Source: an uncultured Porphyromonadaceae bacterium (GTDB lineage: Bacteria > Bacteroidota > Bacteroidia > Bacteroidales > Muribaculaceae). Taken from it: a stretch of 35,012 nucleotides of DNA. Each line of letters begins with the position of its first letter. Position 1 is the stretch's first letter. The stretch covers positions 1 through 35,012 of the forward strand of contig CABUPJ010000037.1 of assembly GCA_902493335.1 (NCBI GenBank), given 5' to 3'. The translations under genes and the position numbers were made by a program. This document shows positions 1 through 7,606 of the stretch, piece by piece. The notes below the pieces were generated by a model that saw nothing but the letters and a program-made list of their open reading frames with translations, did not search any database and had not been told where the DNA came from.

Positions 1-1
1 G

Positions 2-715
2 GAGGTCAGAGTTGGCGACACGGTCGATGTGTTTGTCTATACCGACTCTGAAGACCGCCCGGTGGCAACCACAGAGGTCCCGTATGCCAAAGTAGGCGAG
101 TTTGCATTCCTTCAGGTGACGGCTGTCAACCGCATCGGTGCCTTTCTCGACTGGGGCCTGCCCAAAGATCTGCTCGTGCCGTTCTCTGAACAGAATGCAA
201 AGATGATGCAGGGTGGTGTATATCCTGTCTATGTCTATCTCGACCACGAAAGCCGCCGCGTTGTCGCCTCGGCACGTCTCGAGAAGCATCTCGGCAACGT
301 CTATCCCGATTATAAGCCGGGTCAGGAGGTCGAATGTCTCGTCCTTCAGCATACGCCTATCGGCTACAAGGTCATCGTCGATAACCTCCACTGGGGTATG
401 CTCTATCACAACGAGATATTCACGCCTTTAGAGATCGAGCAGACAGTCAGGGCATATGTCAAGAACATCCGTCCCGACGGCAAGATTGACCTCACGCTCA
501 GCAGTTCGACCGGCCGTCGTGTCCATAATCTTGCCGACCGCATCATCGAGCGTGTCAGAGCGGCCGGCGGCTCTATGCCCATGAACGACAAATCGTCGCC
601 CGAAGAGATAAAAGCCGAGTTCCAGTGCAGCAAAAAAGACTTTAAAAAAGCCCTCGGCGCTCTTTATAAGGACCGCAGGATTACCATCACCGACACCGGT
701 ATCTCAATAGCCTGA
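2..715 (+). CDS. CvfB-like S1 RNA-binding protein (5' end cut by window)
   Basis: The reading frame is open from base 2 and runs to TGA at 713-715, so the gene starts upstream of the window; the GTG at 29 is internal to the first visible domain. About 237 residues remain of a family usually near 280. The visible part has consecutive S1-like OB folds (VGEFAFLQVTAVNRIGAFLDWG, then VGQE/CLVLQHTPIGYKVIVDN and the DGKIDLTLS strand) and a short C-terminal winged-helix segment (KKDFKKALGALYKDRRI). This domain order is that of the CvfB/YitL family, known as RNA-binding proteins affecting virulence regulators in staphylococci; the role in Bacteroidales is unknown. A strong hairpin follows the stop. 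Family assignment is firm, function is not. Confidence 0.85.
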   Translation, partial: EVRVGDTVDVFVYTDSEDRPVATTEVPYAKVGEFAFLQVTAVNRIGAFLDWGLPKDLLVPFSEQNAKMMQGGVYPVYVYLDHESRRVVASARLEKHLGNVYPDYKPGQEVECLVLQHTPIGYKVIVDNLHWGMLYHNEIFTPLEIEQTVRAYVKNIRPDGKIDLTLSSSTGRRVHNLADRIIERVRAAGGSMPMNDKSSPEEIKAEFQCSKKDFKKALGALYKDRRITITDTGISIA

Positions 716-730
716 AAATAGATCGGAACA

Positions 731-763
731 ACAAAGCGGGCGCCGAAAAAGCGCCCGCTTTGT
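731..763. terminator. Bidirectional intrinsic terminator between convergent genes
   Basis: A perfect 13-bp inverted repeat (ACAAAGCGGGCGC at 731-743 and its complement at 751-763) encloses a 7-nt loop. It lies 15 nt after the CvfB-like stop and about 20 nt beyond the stop of the convergent acetyltransferase gene, so it can serve both strands. The U-rich tracts are short on both sides. Confidence 0.8.
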
Positions 764-784
764 GTGATATAAGGATTGAATTTG

Positions 785-1423
785 TCAGTTCGCAGCCTGG
801 TTGTCTCGCGGCATCGTGTCGGGCAACGGCCATGGGTTTACTATCAGTTCGGGGTGAGCCGGAGCATTGAGTGGTCGGGCCGGACATCCGCCGACAGTAG
901 TGTCGGGGGTGACGTCTTTGACAACCGTCGCACCGGCTCCGATACATGCACCGCTGCCGACCGTAATTTCGCCTACGATGTTGACGCTCGGGCCGACATA
1001 GACGTTGTTGCCGATGAGGGCGGCGCGTCGGCTCGACGAGCCTACTGTCGTGAACTGTCTGAAACTTACATTATTGCCTATGACGGCACGTTTGTTGATG
1101 ACAAGACCGAAACAATGTTGTATCAGCAGGCCGTACCCGATGCGTACTTGCGGAGATATGAGCATACCATAACGACGATAGCGATGTGTCATCATCTTCG
1201 CAAAGCCATACAACAGGCCTTTGCGATACTGAGCCAGCCTGAACCAGAACGAAAAGCCTATGCTTTTGCGCGTGAATCCTGATAGCCATATTTTGAATAT
1301 GCTGTCTCGTCGGCCATTATGACGGTATGAATCAGATCTGATCAGTTCAAAGCAGTCACTGTAGCAGGTAGGCACAGGTATGATTATGGTCTCGCTGTCT
1401 GTGTTATAGTATTCGTAGTCCAT
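785..1423 (-). CDS. Serine acetyltransferase-like hexapeptide-repeat acetyltransferase
   Basis: A 212-residue protein starting at the ATG whose complement is 1421-1423; the frame stays open further upstream but that part lies inside the epimerase gene. The second half is a left-handed beta-helix of hexapeptide repeats (VRIGYGLLIQHCFGLVIN, AVIGNNVSF, ALIGNNVYVGPSVNIVG, TVGSGACIGAGATVV), ending in the GGCPAR loop typical of CysE-type enzymes. The N-terminal part is helical and basic. Such proteins transfer acetyl from acetyl-CoA to serine or to hydroxyls of surface sugars. Because it follows an epimerase and a sugar transporter with only 4 nt separating it from the epimerase stop, sugar or glycan O-acetylation is as plausible as cysteine synthesis. 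Last gene of a three-gene minus-strand operon. Confidence 0.8.
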   Translation of the reverse strand: MDYEYYNTDSETIIIPVPTCYSDCFELIRSDSYRHNGRRDSIFKIWLSGFTRKSIGFSFWFRLAQYRKGLLYGFAKMMTHRYRRYGMLISPQVRIGYGLLIQHCFGLVINKRAVIGNNVSFRQFTTVGSSSRRAALIGNNVYVGPSVNIVGEITVGSGACIGAGATVVKDVTPDTTVGGCPARPLNAPAHPELIVNPWPLPDTMPRDNQAAN

Positions 1424-1427
1424 TTTT

Positions 1428-2630
1428 TTAGAATTTATCGGCGAGGTCGGGTCGGTTTTCTGCGATGTAACGCAGGGTTTTCTCAACCTGATAGAGCCCG
1501 CGGGGAACGTGGAAACAGCCTTTCCACTTGCCGCCTTTGAGAGGCATGAGTACTTCGCCGCGACGGTTGAGATAACCGAACCATTCGGGGTATTCGGGAT
1601 CTTTGAAGTGTGTCCAGACGTAGTCATGAATGCGGTTGAACCATTCGAGGCAGCGCTCGTCGCCTGTGAGGGCATAGCCTTTGATCATTGAGATGAGAGT
1701 CTCGATGTGTACCCACCACAGTTTCTGATCCCACTCGAGTTCTTGCGGGGGGCAGCCTTTGAGGTCCATGAAGTAGTAGATGCCGCCGTACTCTTTGTCC
1801 CAGCCGTATTCGGCCATTTTGAGGGCGGTGTCTTTTGCCATTGTGATGAGGTCGGGACGGTTGAGTTTGACACCGAGGTCCATGATAAACCACATGGCTT
1901 CGATGGCGTGTCCGGGATTCATGTGACGGCCTTCGAAGCAGTCGCAGAGTGTGCCGTCTTCGAGGACATTCTCTACGACAAGACCGCCGAGCTCGGGACG
2001 GATGAAGACGTTCATGACTTCTGAGAGGAAGTCGTCGGATGTCTTTTTGAGAGCGTCTCCGTCAAGGAGATGCTCGATTTCGAGCACGAGATTGCAGAGA
2101 ATCATCGGCAGGGCGAAATTTTTCAGCTGCCGTGTGCCGGGAACGAGTTTGTTCCATTTGCCTTTTGGATTGTCGCGGCGGGCGAGGATGCGCTTCCATG
2201 TCTCGAGGGCGATGTGCTCATATTCTGCGTTGCCTGTCGCTTTTGCCAGCTGGCCGAATGCCATTGTGGCGAATGTGTTCGAGAAGATATTATATGGCTC
2301 GACCAGAGGTTTGCCTTCGCGCGTTGTCGAGAAATACCAGTTGAAATTGCCGTCGTGGCCGTGTTTTTTGAGGAATTCGGCGCCTTTGATTGCGGCTTCG
2401 AGCCATTCGGGACGTTTTTCTACATTGTTATAGAGCATCGACAGCATCCATACTTCGCGTCCCTGGAGCCATATGAATTTGTCTGTGTCGAATACTTTGC
2501 CCTCGCGGTCGAGGCAGGTGAAATAGCCGCCAAACTCGTGGTCGACTGATTTTTCGAGCCAGAAAGGTATCACTGAATCATAGAGCTCGCTGTGATACTG
2601 CTCGATAAGTTGTTTTAAATTAGATGACAT
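1428..2630 (-). CDS. AGE-family epimerase (N-acylglucosamine 2-epimerase type)
   Basis: A 400-residue protein with the (alpha/alpha)6 barrel pattern of the AGE superfamily (GlcNAc 2-epimerase/renin-binding protein, cellobiose 2-epimerase, YihS isomerases). Recognisable signatures are GGYFTCLDREG near residue 34, WLQGREVWMLS near 54, GRHMNPGHAIEAMWF near 234 with the conserved histidine, and KLWWVHIETL near 303. No signal peptide, so it is cytoplasmic. The GRHMNPGH motif favours the N-acyl-D-glucosamine 2-epimerase branch (ManNAc/GlcNAc interconversion), but cellobiose or mannose epimerases cannot be excluded. It follows the MFS transporter by 35 nt, suggesting import then epimerisation of one sugar. 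No sialic-acid lyase or kinase gene is visible here. Confidence 0.85.
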   Translation of the reverse strand: MSSNLKQLIEQYHSELYDSVIPFWLEKSVDHEFGGYFTCLDREGKVFDTDKFIWLQGREVWMLSMLYNNVEKRPEWLEAAIKGAEFLKKHGHDGNFNWYFSTTREGKPLVEPYNIFSNTFATMAFGQLAKATGNAEYEHIALETWKRILARRDNPKGKWNKLVPGTRQLKNFALPMILCNLVLEIEHLLDGDALKKTSDDFLSEVMNVFIRPELGGLVVENVLEDGTLCDCFEGRHMNPGHAIEAMWFIMDLGVKLNRPDLITMAKDTALKMAEYGWDKEYGGIYYFMDLKGCPPQELEWDQKLWWVHIETLISMIKGYALTGDERCLEWFNRIHDYVWTHFKDPEYPEWFGYLNRRGEVLMPLKGGKWKGCFHVPRGLYQVEKTLRYIAENRPDLADKF

Positions 2631-2665
2631 AATATATTTTTAATTGTGCTTTAAAAGTAGCGGTA

Positions 2666-4117
2666 TCAGAGGCTGTCGCCTGCGTCTGAGGCGGCAGCGG
2701 CAACGGCGTCGGGATCTTCGAGCCAGTATTTTTCAATTTCCTCGAGTGATTTGCCTGTTGTCTCGGGTACACCGCGCCACATGATAAGAATATAGGGAAC
2801 ACACATGGCTGCGAAAATCAGGAAGACGCCTGCGGCCGAGAATGTCTCGAGCATGACCGGGGTGAGCTGTCCGACAAGATAGGTGCCGACCCAGAGGGCG
2901 AATCCGGCGATAGACATAGCGACGGCGCGGACCTTCGTGGGATACATCTCGCTCAGAAGCACCCAGACGACGGCGCAGATCGAGCCGGCGCAACACATTA
3001 TATAAATCATGAAGAAGATTAGCAGGAGCACCGGCGGCAGACCGAGCGTGGCGCCGTAGGTGAAATAGCCGGCGATGAGGAGCAGCGATACAATCATGCC
3101 CGACACACCCCAGTAGACCAGCTGCTTGCGGCCGACCTTGTCGATGATGAGAAGGGCTGCGACCGTAGTGACGGTGTTGACGATGCCGACGATGACCTGA
3201 TAGAAAAGCGAGCTGCTGCTCGACAGACCGGCGTTCTCGAAGATTGTCGGACCGTAGTAGAGCACTGCGTTGACGCCCATAAACTGGCCGAGGATGGCGA
3301 TGGCGACGCCGATGAGGAGGCCTTTGAACATTTTGGGCCGGAATAGAAGGCTGACATTGGCTGAGTTGCCGCTCGTGCTCTGGGCTTTTATCGAGGCGCT
3401 GACGGCGTCGACCTCGCTTCTGACAGCTGTGGCAGTCGAGTAGATGCGCGAGATGACGCGCTCGGCGTCGTCTCGGCGTCTGTGGGCCATAAGCCAGCGC
3501 GGGCTTTCGGGTATTATGAAGAGGATTATGAAGAACAGAAGGGCAGGCACGGTTTCCATGCCGAGCATGCCGCGCCAGCCTTCGGTGACGAAGACCTGAC
3601 TCCAGAGACCTTCGCCGGGTTGGGTCGACTCGGCATAGCCGAGCAGCATGTAGTTGACAAGATAGGCGCCGACAAAGCCGATGGTGATGGCAAGCTGATA
3701 GAGCGATACGAGGCGTCCGCGATACTGCGCCGCAGCAATTTCTGAGATATACAGCGGACAGATAATCGAGGCCACGCCGATGCCGACACCGCCGACGATG
3801 CGCCAGACCACAAGGGCGTCAAAGCTGCCGCACAGGGCACACCCGGCTGCCGAAGCCGTGAACATCACGGCTGACAGCAGCATGGCGTTGCGGCGTCCGA
3901 GCCAGTCGCCGAGCATGCCGCCGACGGCAACACCGCCGATAGAGCCTATCAGGGCGCAGCCTACATACCATCCCGACGAAAGAGAGCTGAGACCGAACTG
4001 TTCTGTCACCTGCGATATCGTGCCAGAGATGACAGCCGTGTCATACCCGAAAAGAAAACCTCCGAGCGCAGCCACGAACGATATAAAAAGTAGATAACCG
4101 AAATTAATCTGTTTCAT
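2666..4117 (-). CDS. MFS sugar porter (sugar:H+ symporter family)
   Basis: A 483-residue inner-membrane protein with about 12 hydrophobic segments. Sugar-porter (SP) family signatures are clear: GGFLFGYDTAVISG in TM1, the DWLGRR loop between TM2 and TM3, PESPRWLMAHRR before the central loop, DKVGRKQLV in the second half and the C-terminal PETTGKSLEEIE. These identify the XylE/GalP/GLUT-like family rather than the sialate transporter NanT. Substrate cannot be read from sequence; the co-directional AGE epimerase suggests a hexose, amino sugar or disaccharide. First gene of the operon, with a -7 element about 50 nt upstream. Confidence 0.9.
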   Translation of the reverse strand: MKQINFGYLLFISFVAALGGFLFGYDTAVISGTISQVTEQFGLSSLSSGWYVGCALIGSIGGVAVGGMLGDWLGRRNAMLLSAVMFTASAAGCALCGSFDALVVWRIVGGVGIGVASIICPLYISEIAAAQYRGRLVSLYQLAITIGFVGAYLVNYMLLGYAESTQPGEGLWSQVFVTEGWRGMLGMETVPALLFFIILFIIPESPRWLMAHRRRDDAERVISRIYSTATAVRSEVDAVSASIKAQSTSGNSANVSLLFRPKMFKGLLIGVAIAILGQFMGVNAVLYYGPTIFENAGLSSSSSLFYQVIVGIVNTVTTVAALLIIDKVGRKQLVYWGVSGMIVSLLLIAGYFTYGATLGLPPVLLLIFFMIYIMCCAGSICAVVWVLLSEMYPTKVRAVAMSIAGFALWVGTYLVGQLTPVMLETFSAAGVFLIFAAMCVPYILIMWRGVPETTGKSLEEIEKYWLEDPDAVAAAASDAGDSL

Positions 4118-4166
4118 TGAAAAATAGTTTTTTATAAATAATTATGGTTTTTCAAGGTTATGGATG

Positions 4167-4174
4167 CAAAGTTA
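4167..4174 (-). promoter_or_regulatory. Bacteroidetes -7 box upstream of the sugar porter
   Basis: On the minus strand TAACTTTG matches the Bacteroidetes -7 consensus TAnnTTTG, 49 nt upstream of the transporter start. No convincing TTTG -33 box is seen at the expected distance, so strength is uncertain. Confidence 0.5.
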
Positions 4175-4215
4175 AGATTTTTTTCTGTATCGCTGACATG
4201 ACTGCGCTTTTTTTC

Positions 4216-4246
4216 TTGTCCGCGAACCCTACGTCGACTATCTTTG
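4216..4246 (+). promoter_or_regulatory. Promoter of the thioredoxin-like/tpx operon
   Basis: TATCTTTG at 4239-4246 matches the Bacteroidetes -7 box, with TTG at 4216-4218 separated by 20 nt. Predicted transcription start is near 4253, giving a leader of under 20 nt before the ATG at 4270. Confidence 0.65.
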
Positions 4247-4269
4247 TTATCAATTAAACTGATCACATT

Positions 4270-5481
4270 ATGTCTGACCTTAAAATATTTCTCCCTGCGG
4301 CTGTGACCGCCGTTTTTGCGATACCGCTTTATGGCGGTGTCCCCGCCGACATGCAGTCACTCGGGCGCGCTCTTGCCGATATGGGCGACTACAGCGGCGA
4401 CTGCCGTTATGAAGTGCTTCTGCCGACCTCGCGTCGTCCGGTAGTCTATGAGATAGGATTTTTCAGCCGTGCCGCTGCGGGTGACACTCTCGCTCCGGCC
4501 GATTATGTCATTGACTGGGCTGTGGCAAAAGACGGCAACAGCAGCCGTGGATTTTCGGCATATGCCGATGGCAACCACTACCGCTTTCGCGGCGACCGGC
4601 TTCAGGAATATCATTACACCGACGACCCGGTGCCCTTCGCTCCGCGTGGCACTGTTGAAGGCGGCGTGCAGAACAATGCCCAGTTTACCGACCTGTTGCC
4701 CCAGTATATAGGCCGCAAGCTAATCGACATGGCCGCCGACTCTTCATACCGCTGCGATTATCTGCCTGACAAGACGGTCAACGGGCGCCGTTGTATCGTT
4801 GTCGACGGTGTGCGAACCTTCGGCGGCGTCGACGCCCTCGAATTCGTCTACGCCTTCGACCGTGAAACCCTGATGCCTGTTTCGGCTGATTTCGAGGCCA
4901 ACCCCGGTCAGATAGGCGAGCAGACAATCACAGCCACATACAGTTATCCGGCCACACGCATCCGGCCTTACGGTGCCATTACTGAAGACGCTCTGATGGC
5001 CGTCTACACCGATGCCTTCGGCAACTGCCGCGAGAGTGACTTCCGCCTTGACAATATGCCGGGACGCAAACTGCCCGAATTCACGGCCCCGACCGTTACG
5101 GGCGAACGCTACACGCGCCATAAAGATGACGGTTTTGCCGTGCCGACGGTCATCGCGGTCCTCGACAGCGAGATCGGAAGCGCCGGTGCCACCGTCGAGG
5201 CTCTGCGCCGTGCCGCCGACGCCATGCCGATGCAGACTGATATCATCTTTGCCTTCGTCTCCAACGACATCGACGCGATCGAGGCTCTGACAGGAGCTGC
5301 CCGCGAAGGCGAGCACATACTGATGAGCGCACGACGCCTCGCCCGTGACTGTGGCGTCACGGCGACCCCTGTCATCATCATCTGCGACCGTGACGCTGTC
5401 GTAAAAGAAATCATCAACGGCTACAACAATGACCTGACGGATGTTGTTATACAAAAGACAGTGACATCTGCCGGGAAATAA
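4270..5481 (+). CDS. Secreted two-domain protein with cysteine-less thioredoxin-like C-terminus
   Basis: A 403-residue protein of no family I can name. The N-terminus (IFLPAAVTAVFAIPLYGG) looks like a signal peptide. Residues ~30-240 form a beta-rich domain resembling periplasmic LolA/DUF3108-like folds (repeated strands such as YEVLLPTSRRPVVYEIGFF and NGRRCIVVDGV). Residues ~258-400 look like a thioredoxin/TlpA fold: LPEFTAPTVTGE at its start, a central strand PTVIAVLDS, and GVTATPVIIICDRD, where the TP resembles the cis-proline loop. The CxxC or CxxS position has no cysteine (AVLDSEIGSAG), so it is predicted redox-inactive. The thiol peroxidase gene starts 25 nt later, suggesting a shared envelope-stress or redox context. 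Fold calls are tentative. Confidence 0.6.
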   Translation: MSDLKIFLPAAVTAVFAIPLYGGVPADMQSLGRALADMGDYSGDCRYEVLLPTSRRPVVYEIGFFSRAAAGDTLAPADYVIDWAVAKDGNSSRGFSAYADGNHYRFRGDRLQEYHYTDDPVPFAPRGTVEGGVQNNAQFTDLLPQYIGRKLIDMAADSSYRCDYLPDKTVNGRRCIVVDGVRTFGGVDALEFVYAFDRETLMPVSADFEANPGQIGEQTITATYSYPATRIRPYGAITEDALMAVYTDAFGNCRESDFRLDNMPGRKLPEFTAPTVTGERYTRHKDDGFAVPTVIAVLDSEIGSAGATVEALRRAADAMPMQTDIIFAFVSNDIDAIEALTGAAREGEHILMSARRLARDCGVTATPVIIICDRDAVVKEIINGYNNDLTDVVIQKTVTSAGK

Positions 5482-5506
5482 CAATAATAAAAAAACTCTT
5501 CGATAT

Positions 5507-6019
5507 ATGGAAACACTCTATTTCAAAGGAACCCCCTGCCACACAAGCGGCAATGTTCCGGTCGCAGGCGAAAATGCACCTGACTTTACCCTTACCGCCG
5601 CCGACTTGTCTGAAGTCAGACTGTCAGACTATCGCGGCAAACGTGTAGTGCTCAATATATTCCCCAGCCTTGATACGGCGGTTTGCGCCGCTTCGGTGCG
5701 CCGTTTCAATAAGGAGGCTGCTGACTTTGACAACACAGTCGTCCTCTGTGTCTCGATGGATCTGCCTTTCGCCATGTCGCGTTTCTGCACGACCGAGGGT
5801 CTGCAGCGCGTCGTCACGGCGTCGGCCTTCCGTTCGCCTGCATTCGCAAAGGCTTATGGCGTCGAACTCGTCGACGGTCCGCTCAAAGGTCTGCTGGCCC
5901 GCGCGGTTCTCATTGTCGATGAAGAAGGCAAGGTAGTCTACTCAGACCTCGTCAACGAAATCACCAACGAACCTGATTACGCCGGCGCCGTCTACGTCCT
6001 CAAGCGCGACGTAAAGTGA
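5507..6019 (+). CDS. tpx: Thiol peroxidase, atypical 2-Cys peroxiredoxin
   Basis: A 170-residue protein close to the usual Tpx length (about 165). It reduces H2O2 and alkyl hydroperoxides using thioredoxin. The peroxidatic cysteine is C60 in the family motif SLDTAVCAASVRRFN and the resolving cysteine is C94 in SMDLPFAMSRFC; APDFTL near residue 24 and GLLARAVLIVDEEGKVVY near 130 are also family features. No signal peptide, so it acts in the cytoplasm. It follows the thioredoxin-like gene closely and is probably cotranscribed from the promoter at 4216-4246. C11 is additional and not part of the canonical pair. Confidence 0.95.
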   Translation: METLYFKGTPCHTSGNVPVAGENAPDFTLTAADLSEVRLSDYRGKRVVLNIFPSLDTAVCAASVRRFNKEAADFDNTVVLCVSMDLPFAMSRFCTTEGLQRVVTASAFRSPAFAKAYGVELVDGPLKGLLARAVLIVDEEGKVVYSDLVNEITNEPDYAGAVYVLKRDVK

Positions 6020-6045
6020 AAATATAAGTTCGAATGAAACAACAT

Positions 6046-6105
6046 CCCCCGACGCCGTCTTTGCCTTAGCGGCCTGACTTGCGTCGGGGGGTGTCTGTTT
6101 TGTTA
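6046..6105 (+). terminator. Intrinsic terminator after tpx
   Basis: CCCCCGACGC at 6046-6055 and GCGTCGGGGG at 6081-6090 form a perfect 10-bp stem around a 25-nt loop, followed by the T-rich GTGTCTGTTTTGTT. It sits between tpx and the convergent beta-barrel gene, so it may also act on the minus strand. Confidence 0.75.
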
Positions 6106-6150
6106 TGTCGTCAATGTCCGGTGTGCTGATCTGATGTCGATAAGCGCGTT

Positions 6151-6699
6151 TCAGAATGTGATGCCGAGACGCACCGATGCATAGTGCAGCGGTGAAAATT
6201 CGATGTGATGTTCGTTGTGGTTGACATCGCGCCGGTCGACAAAGCTGTAGCCGAGCGTGAGATGTGAAGCGAATTTTTTACCTGACGCGAGATTGAAGCC
6301 CACACCGGCAAAGGCGTAGGCGCCTGTCTGCGTGAGGTCGTCAGGCAGATAATTGACCGACAGACCGGCGCGCACGTCCATAAACAACAGCTGTGGCCGG
6401 CTTGAGAAACTTGTCTTCAGGTTGGCGAATATCGGGAATGAGCGACATGAGCTGTTGACCATTATATCCATGCCCGCGCCGACTCCGAGAAATTTCATCC
6501 ACGAGCGTCTGTAGCCTATCAGAGCGGTGAAATCGATAGTTGACATATCGTTGGCACTCATGTCGATAGAGCCGCCGACCTCTGCGCCCCAGGCAAAATG
6601 ACCGTGGTCGCGCACCGGCGCTTTATCTTCGTTTGACGAGGCTGATACGTTTAAGGCAAGAGCCATTGCCGTCAGTATGGTCAGCAGCAGATGTTTCAT
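6151..6699 (-). CDS. Small outer-membrane beta-barrel protein
   Basis: A 182-residue protein with signal peptide MKHLLLTILTAMALALNVSA, then alternating amphipathic beta-strands (HFAWGAEVGGSIDMS, FTALIGYRRSWMKFLGVGAGMDI, LLFMDVRAGLSVNYL, GAYAFAGVGFNLA, SHLTLGYSFV) and a C-terminal strand ending in phenylalanine (SVRLGITF), the usual outer-membrane insertion signal. Size and pattern fit an eight-stranded OmpX/OmpA-like barrel; specific function is unknown. The start codon is one nucleotide after the prmA stop, so translation is probably coupled to prmA. Confidence 0.75.
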   Translation of the reverse strand: MKHLLLTILTAMALALNVSASSNEDKAPVRDHGHFAWGAEVGGSIDMSANDMSTIDFTALIGYRRSWMKFLGVGAGMDIMVNSSCRSFPIFANLKTSFSSRPQLLFMDVRAGLSVNYLPDDLTQTGAYAFAGVGFNLASGKKFASHLTLGYSFVDRRDVNHNEHHIEFSPLHYASVRLGITF

Positions 6700-6700
6700 A

Positions 6701-7549
6701 TCAGTTTTTTATCAGTTTGAGACAGCACCAGTTATTATCGACACTCATGCCGACGATATCGAAACCCCGGGCGGCAGCGGCGCGGCTGACGATGTCGGCG
6801 TCGTCACCCTGATAGAATCCGCTCAGAAGCATCATGCCGCCGGGTTTGACCGCCGGGGCATAGCGGTCGAGATCGCCGGTGATGACATTGCGGTTGATGT
6901 TGGCGATGAAGATGTCGGCCGGCGTAACGCCTGCGAGCAACGAGGCGTCGCCGTTAAGGACTTTGATTTCGGCGTGGCCGTTGAGACGTACGTTTTCCAC
7001 GGCGTTCTCATAGGCGAAAGCATCAATTTCTATCGCTGTCACCGGCGAGGCGCCGCGCATGGCGGCCAGAATGGCGAGGATACCCGTGCCTGTGCCCATG
7101 TCGATGACCGACCGCCCCTTGAGGTCGGCGTCGAGGAGCTGTCTGATTATCAGAGATGTCGTCGAGTGGTGCCCTGTGCCGAAAGCCATCTTCGGGTCAA
7201 TGACGATGTCATATTCGGCTCGCGGTATGTCGGTGTGGAATGAACTGTGGATGACACATCTGTCGCCGACGACGATGGGTTTGAAATAGTTTTTCTCCCA
7301 TTCGGCGTTCCAGTCGCGGCCTTCGACGAGTGTGTCGCGGAAGTCTATGCGGCAGTCAAAAGGGAAATCGGCGACAGCTGCGCCGACGGCGTCGGCATCG
7401 TAGAGCTCTTTTTTGACGTATGCCGTGAGCCCGTTGTTGTCGGGGACAAAACTCTCGAATCCGGCGTCGGCCAGCAGACCTGCAAGCAGGTCTGTGGCGT
7501 CTTCGCATGATGGTGTGAGGTCAAACCGCACTTCGATATAATCGTTCAT
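6701..7549 (-). CDS. prmA: Ribosomal protein L11 methyltransferase
   Basis: A 282-residue class I SAM-dependent methyltransferase. PrmA trimethylates lysines and the N-terminus of ribosomal protein L11. The N-terminal recognition domain (residues ~1-120) carries the PrmA-type DWNAEWEKNYFKPI segment; then come FGTGHHSTTSLIIRQL, the SAM-binding VIDMGTGTGILAILAAMRGA, the acidic residue after ITAIEID-like strand 2 (VTAIEIDAFA) and the catalytic-region motif IFIANINRNVI. Length matches the family in Bacteroidetes. It has its own strong promoter and is followed by a coupled outer-membrane protein gene. Confidence 0.95.
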   Translation of the reverse strand: MNDYIEVRFDLTPSCEDATDLLAGLLADAGFESFVPDNNGLTAYVKKELYDADAVGAAVADFPFDCRIDFRDTLVEGRDWNAEWEKNYFKPIVVGDRCVIHSSFHTDIPRAEYDIVIDPKMAFGTGHHSTTSLIIRQLLDADLKGRSVIDMGTGTGILAILAAMRGASPVTAIEIDAFAYENAVENVRLNGHAEIKVLNGDASLLAGVTPADIFIANINRNVITGDLDRYAPAVKPGGMMLLSGFYQGDDADIVSRAAAARGFDIVGMSVDNNWCCLKLIKN

Positions 7550-7569
7550 ATTCTTTTCGCTTTGTGGCG

Positions 7570-7600
7570 CAAAGGTAGTAAATTTTATCGAGCGCGCAAA
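7570..7600 (-). promoter_or_regulatory. Promoter of prmA, canonical Bacteroidetes type
   Basis: On the minus strand TTTG (complement of 7597-7600), a 19-nt spacer and TACCTTTG (complement of 7570-7577) match the consensus exactly. Predicted start near 7563 gives a leader of about 14 nt. It sits entirely in the 57-nt gap between the upstream gene's stop and prmA. Confidence 0.85.
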
Positions 7601-7606
7601 CAGCCC

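Noticed and set aside
1424..1675. N-terminal extension of the acetyltransferase frame
   Set aside because: The extra residues are encoded inside the epimerase gene in another frame and do not look like the family; the ATG at 1423 gives a normal length.
2666..4117. Assignment of the transporter as the sialic-acid transporter NanT
   Set aside because: Its motifs (PESPRW, PETTGKSLEEIE) are those of the sugar-porter family, and no sialic-acid lyase gene is present.
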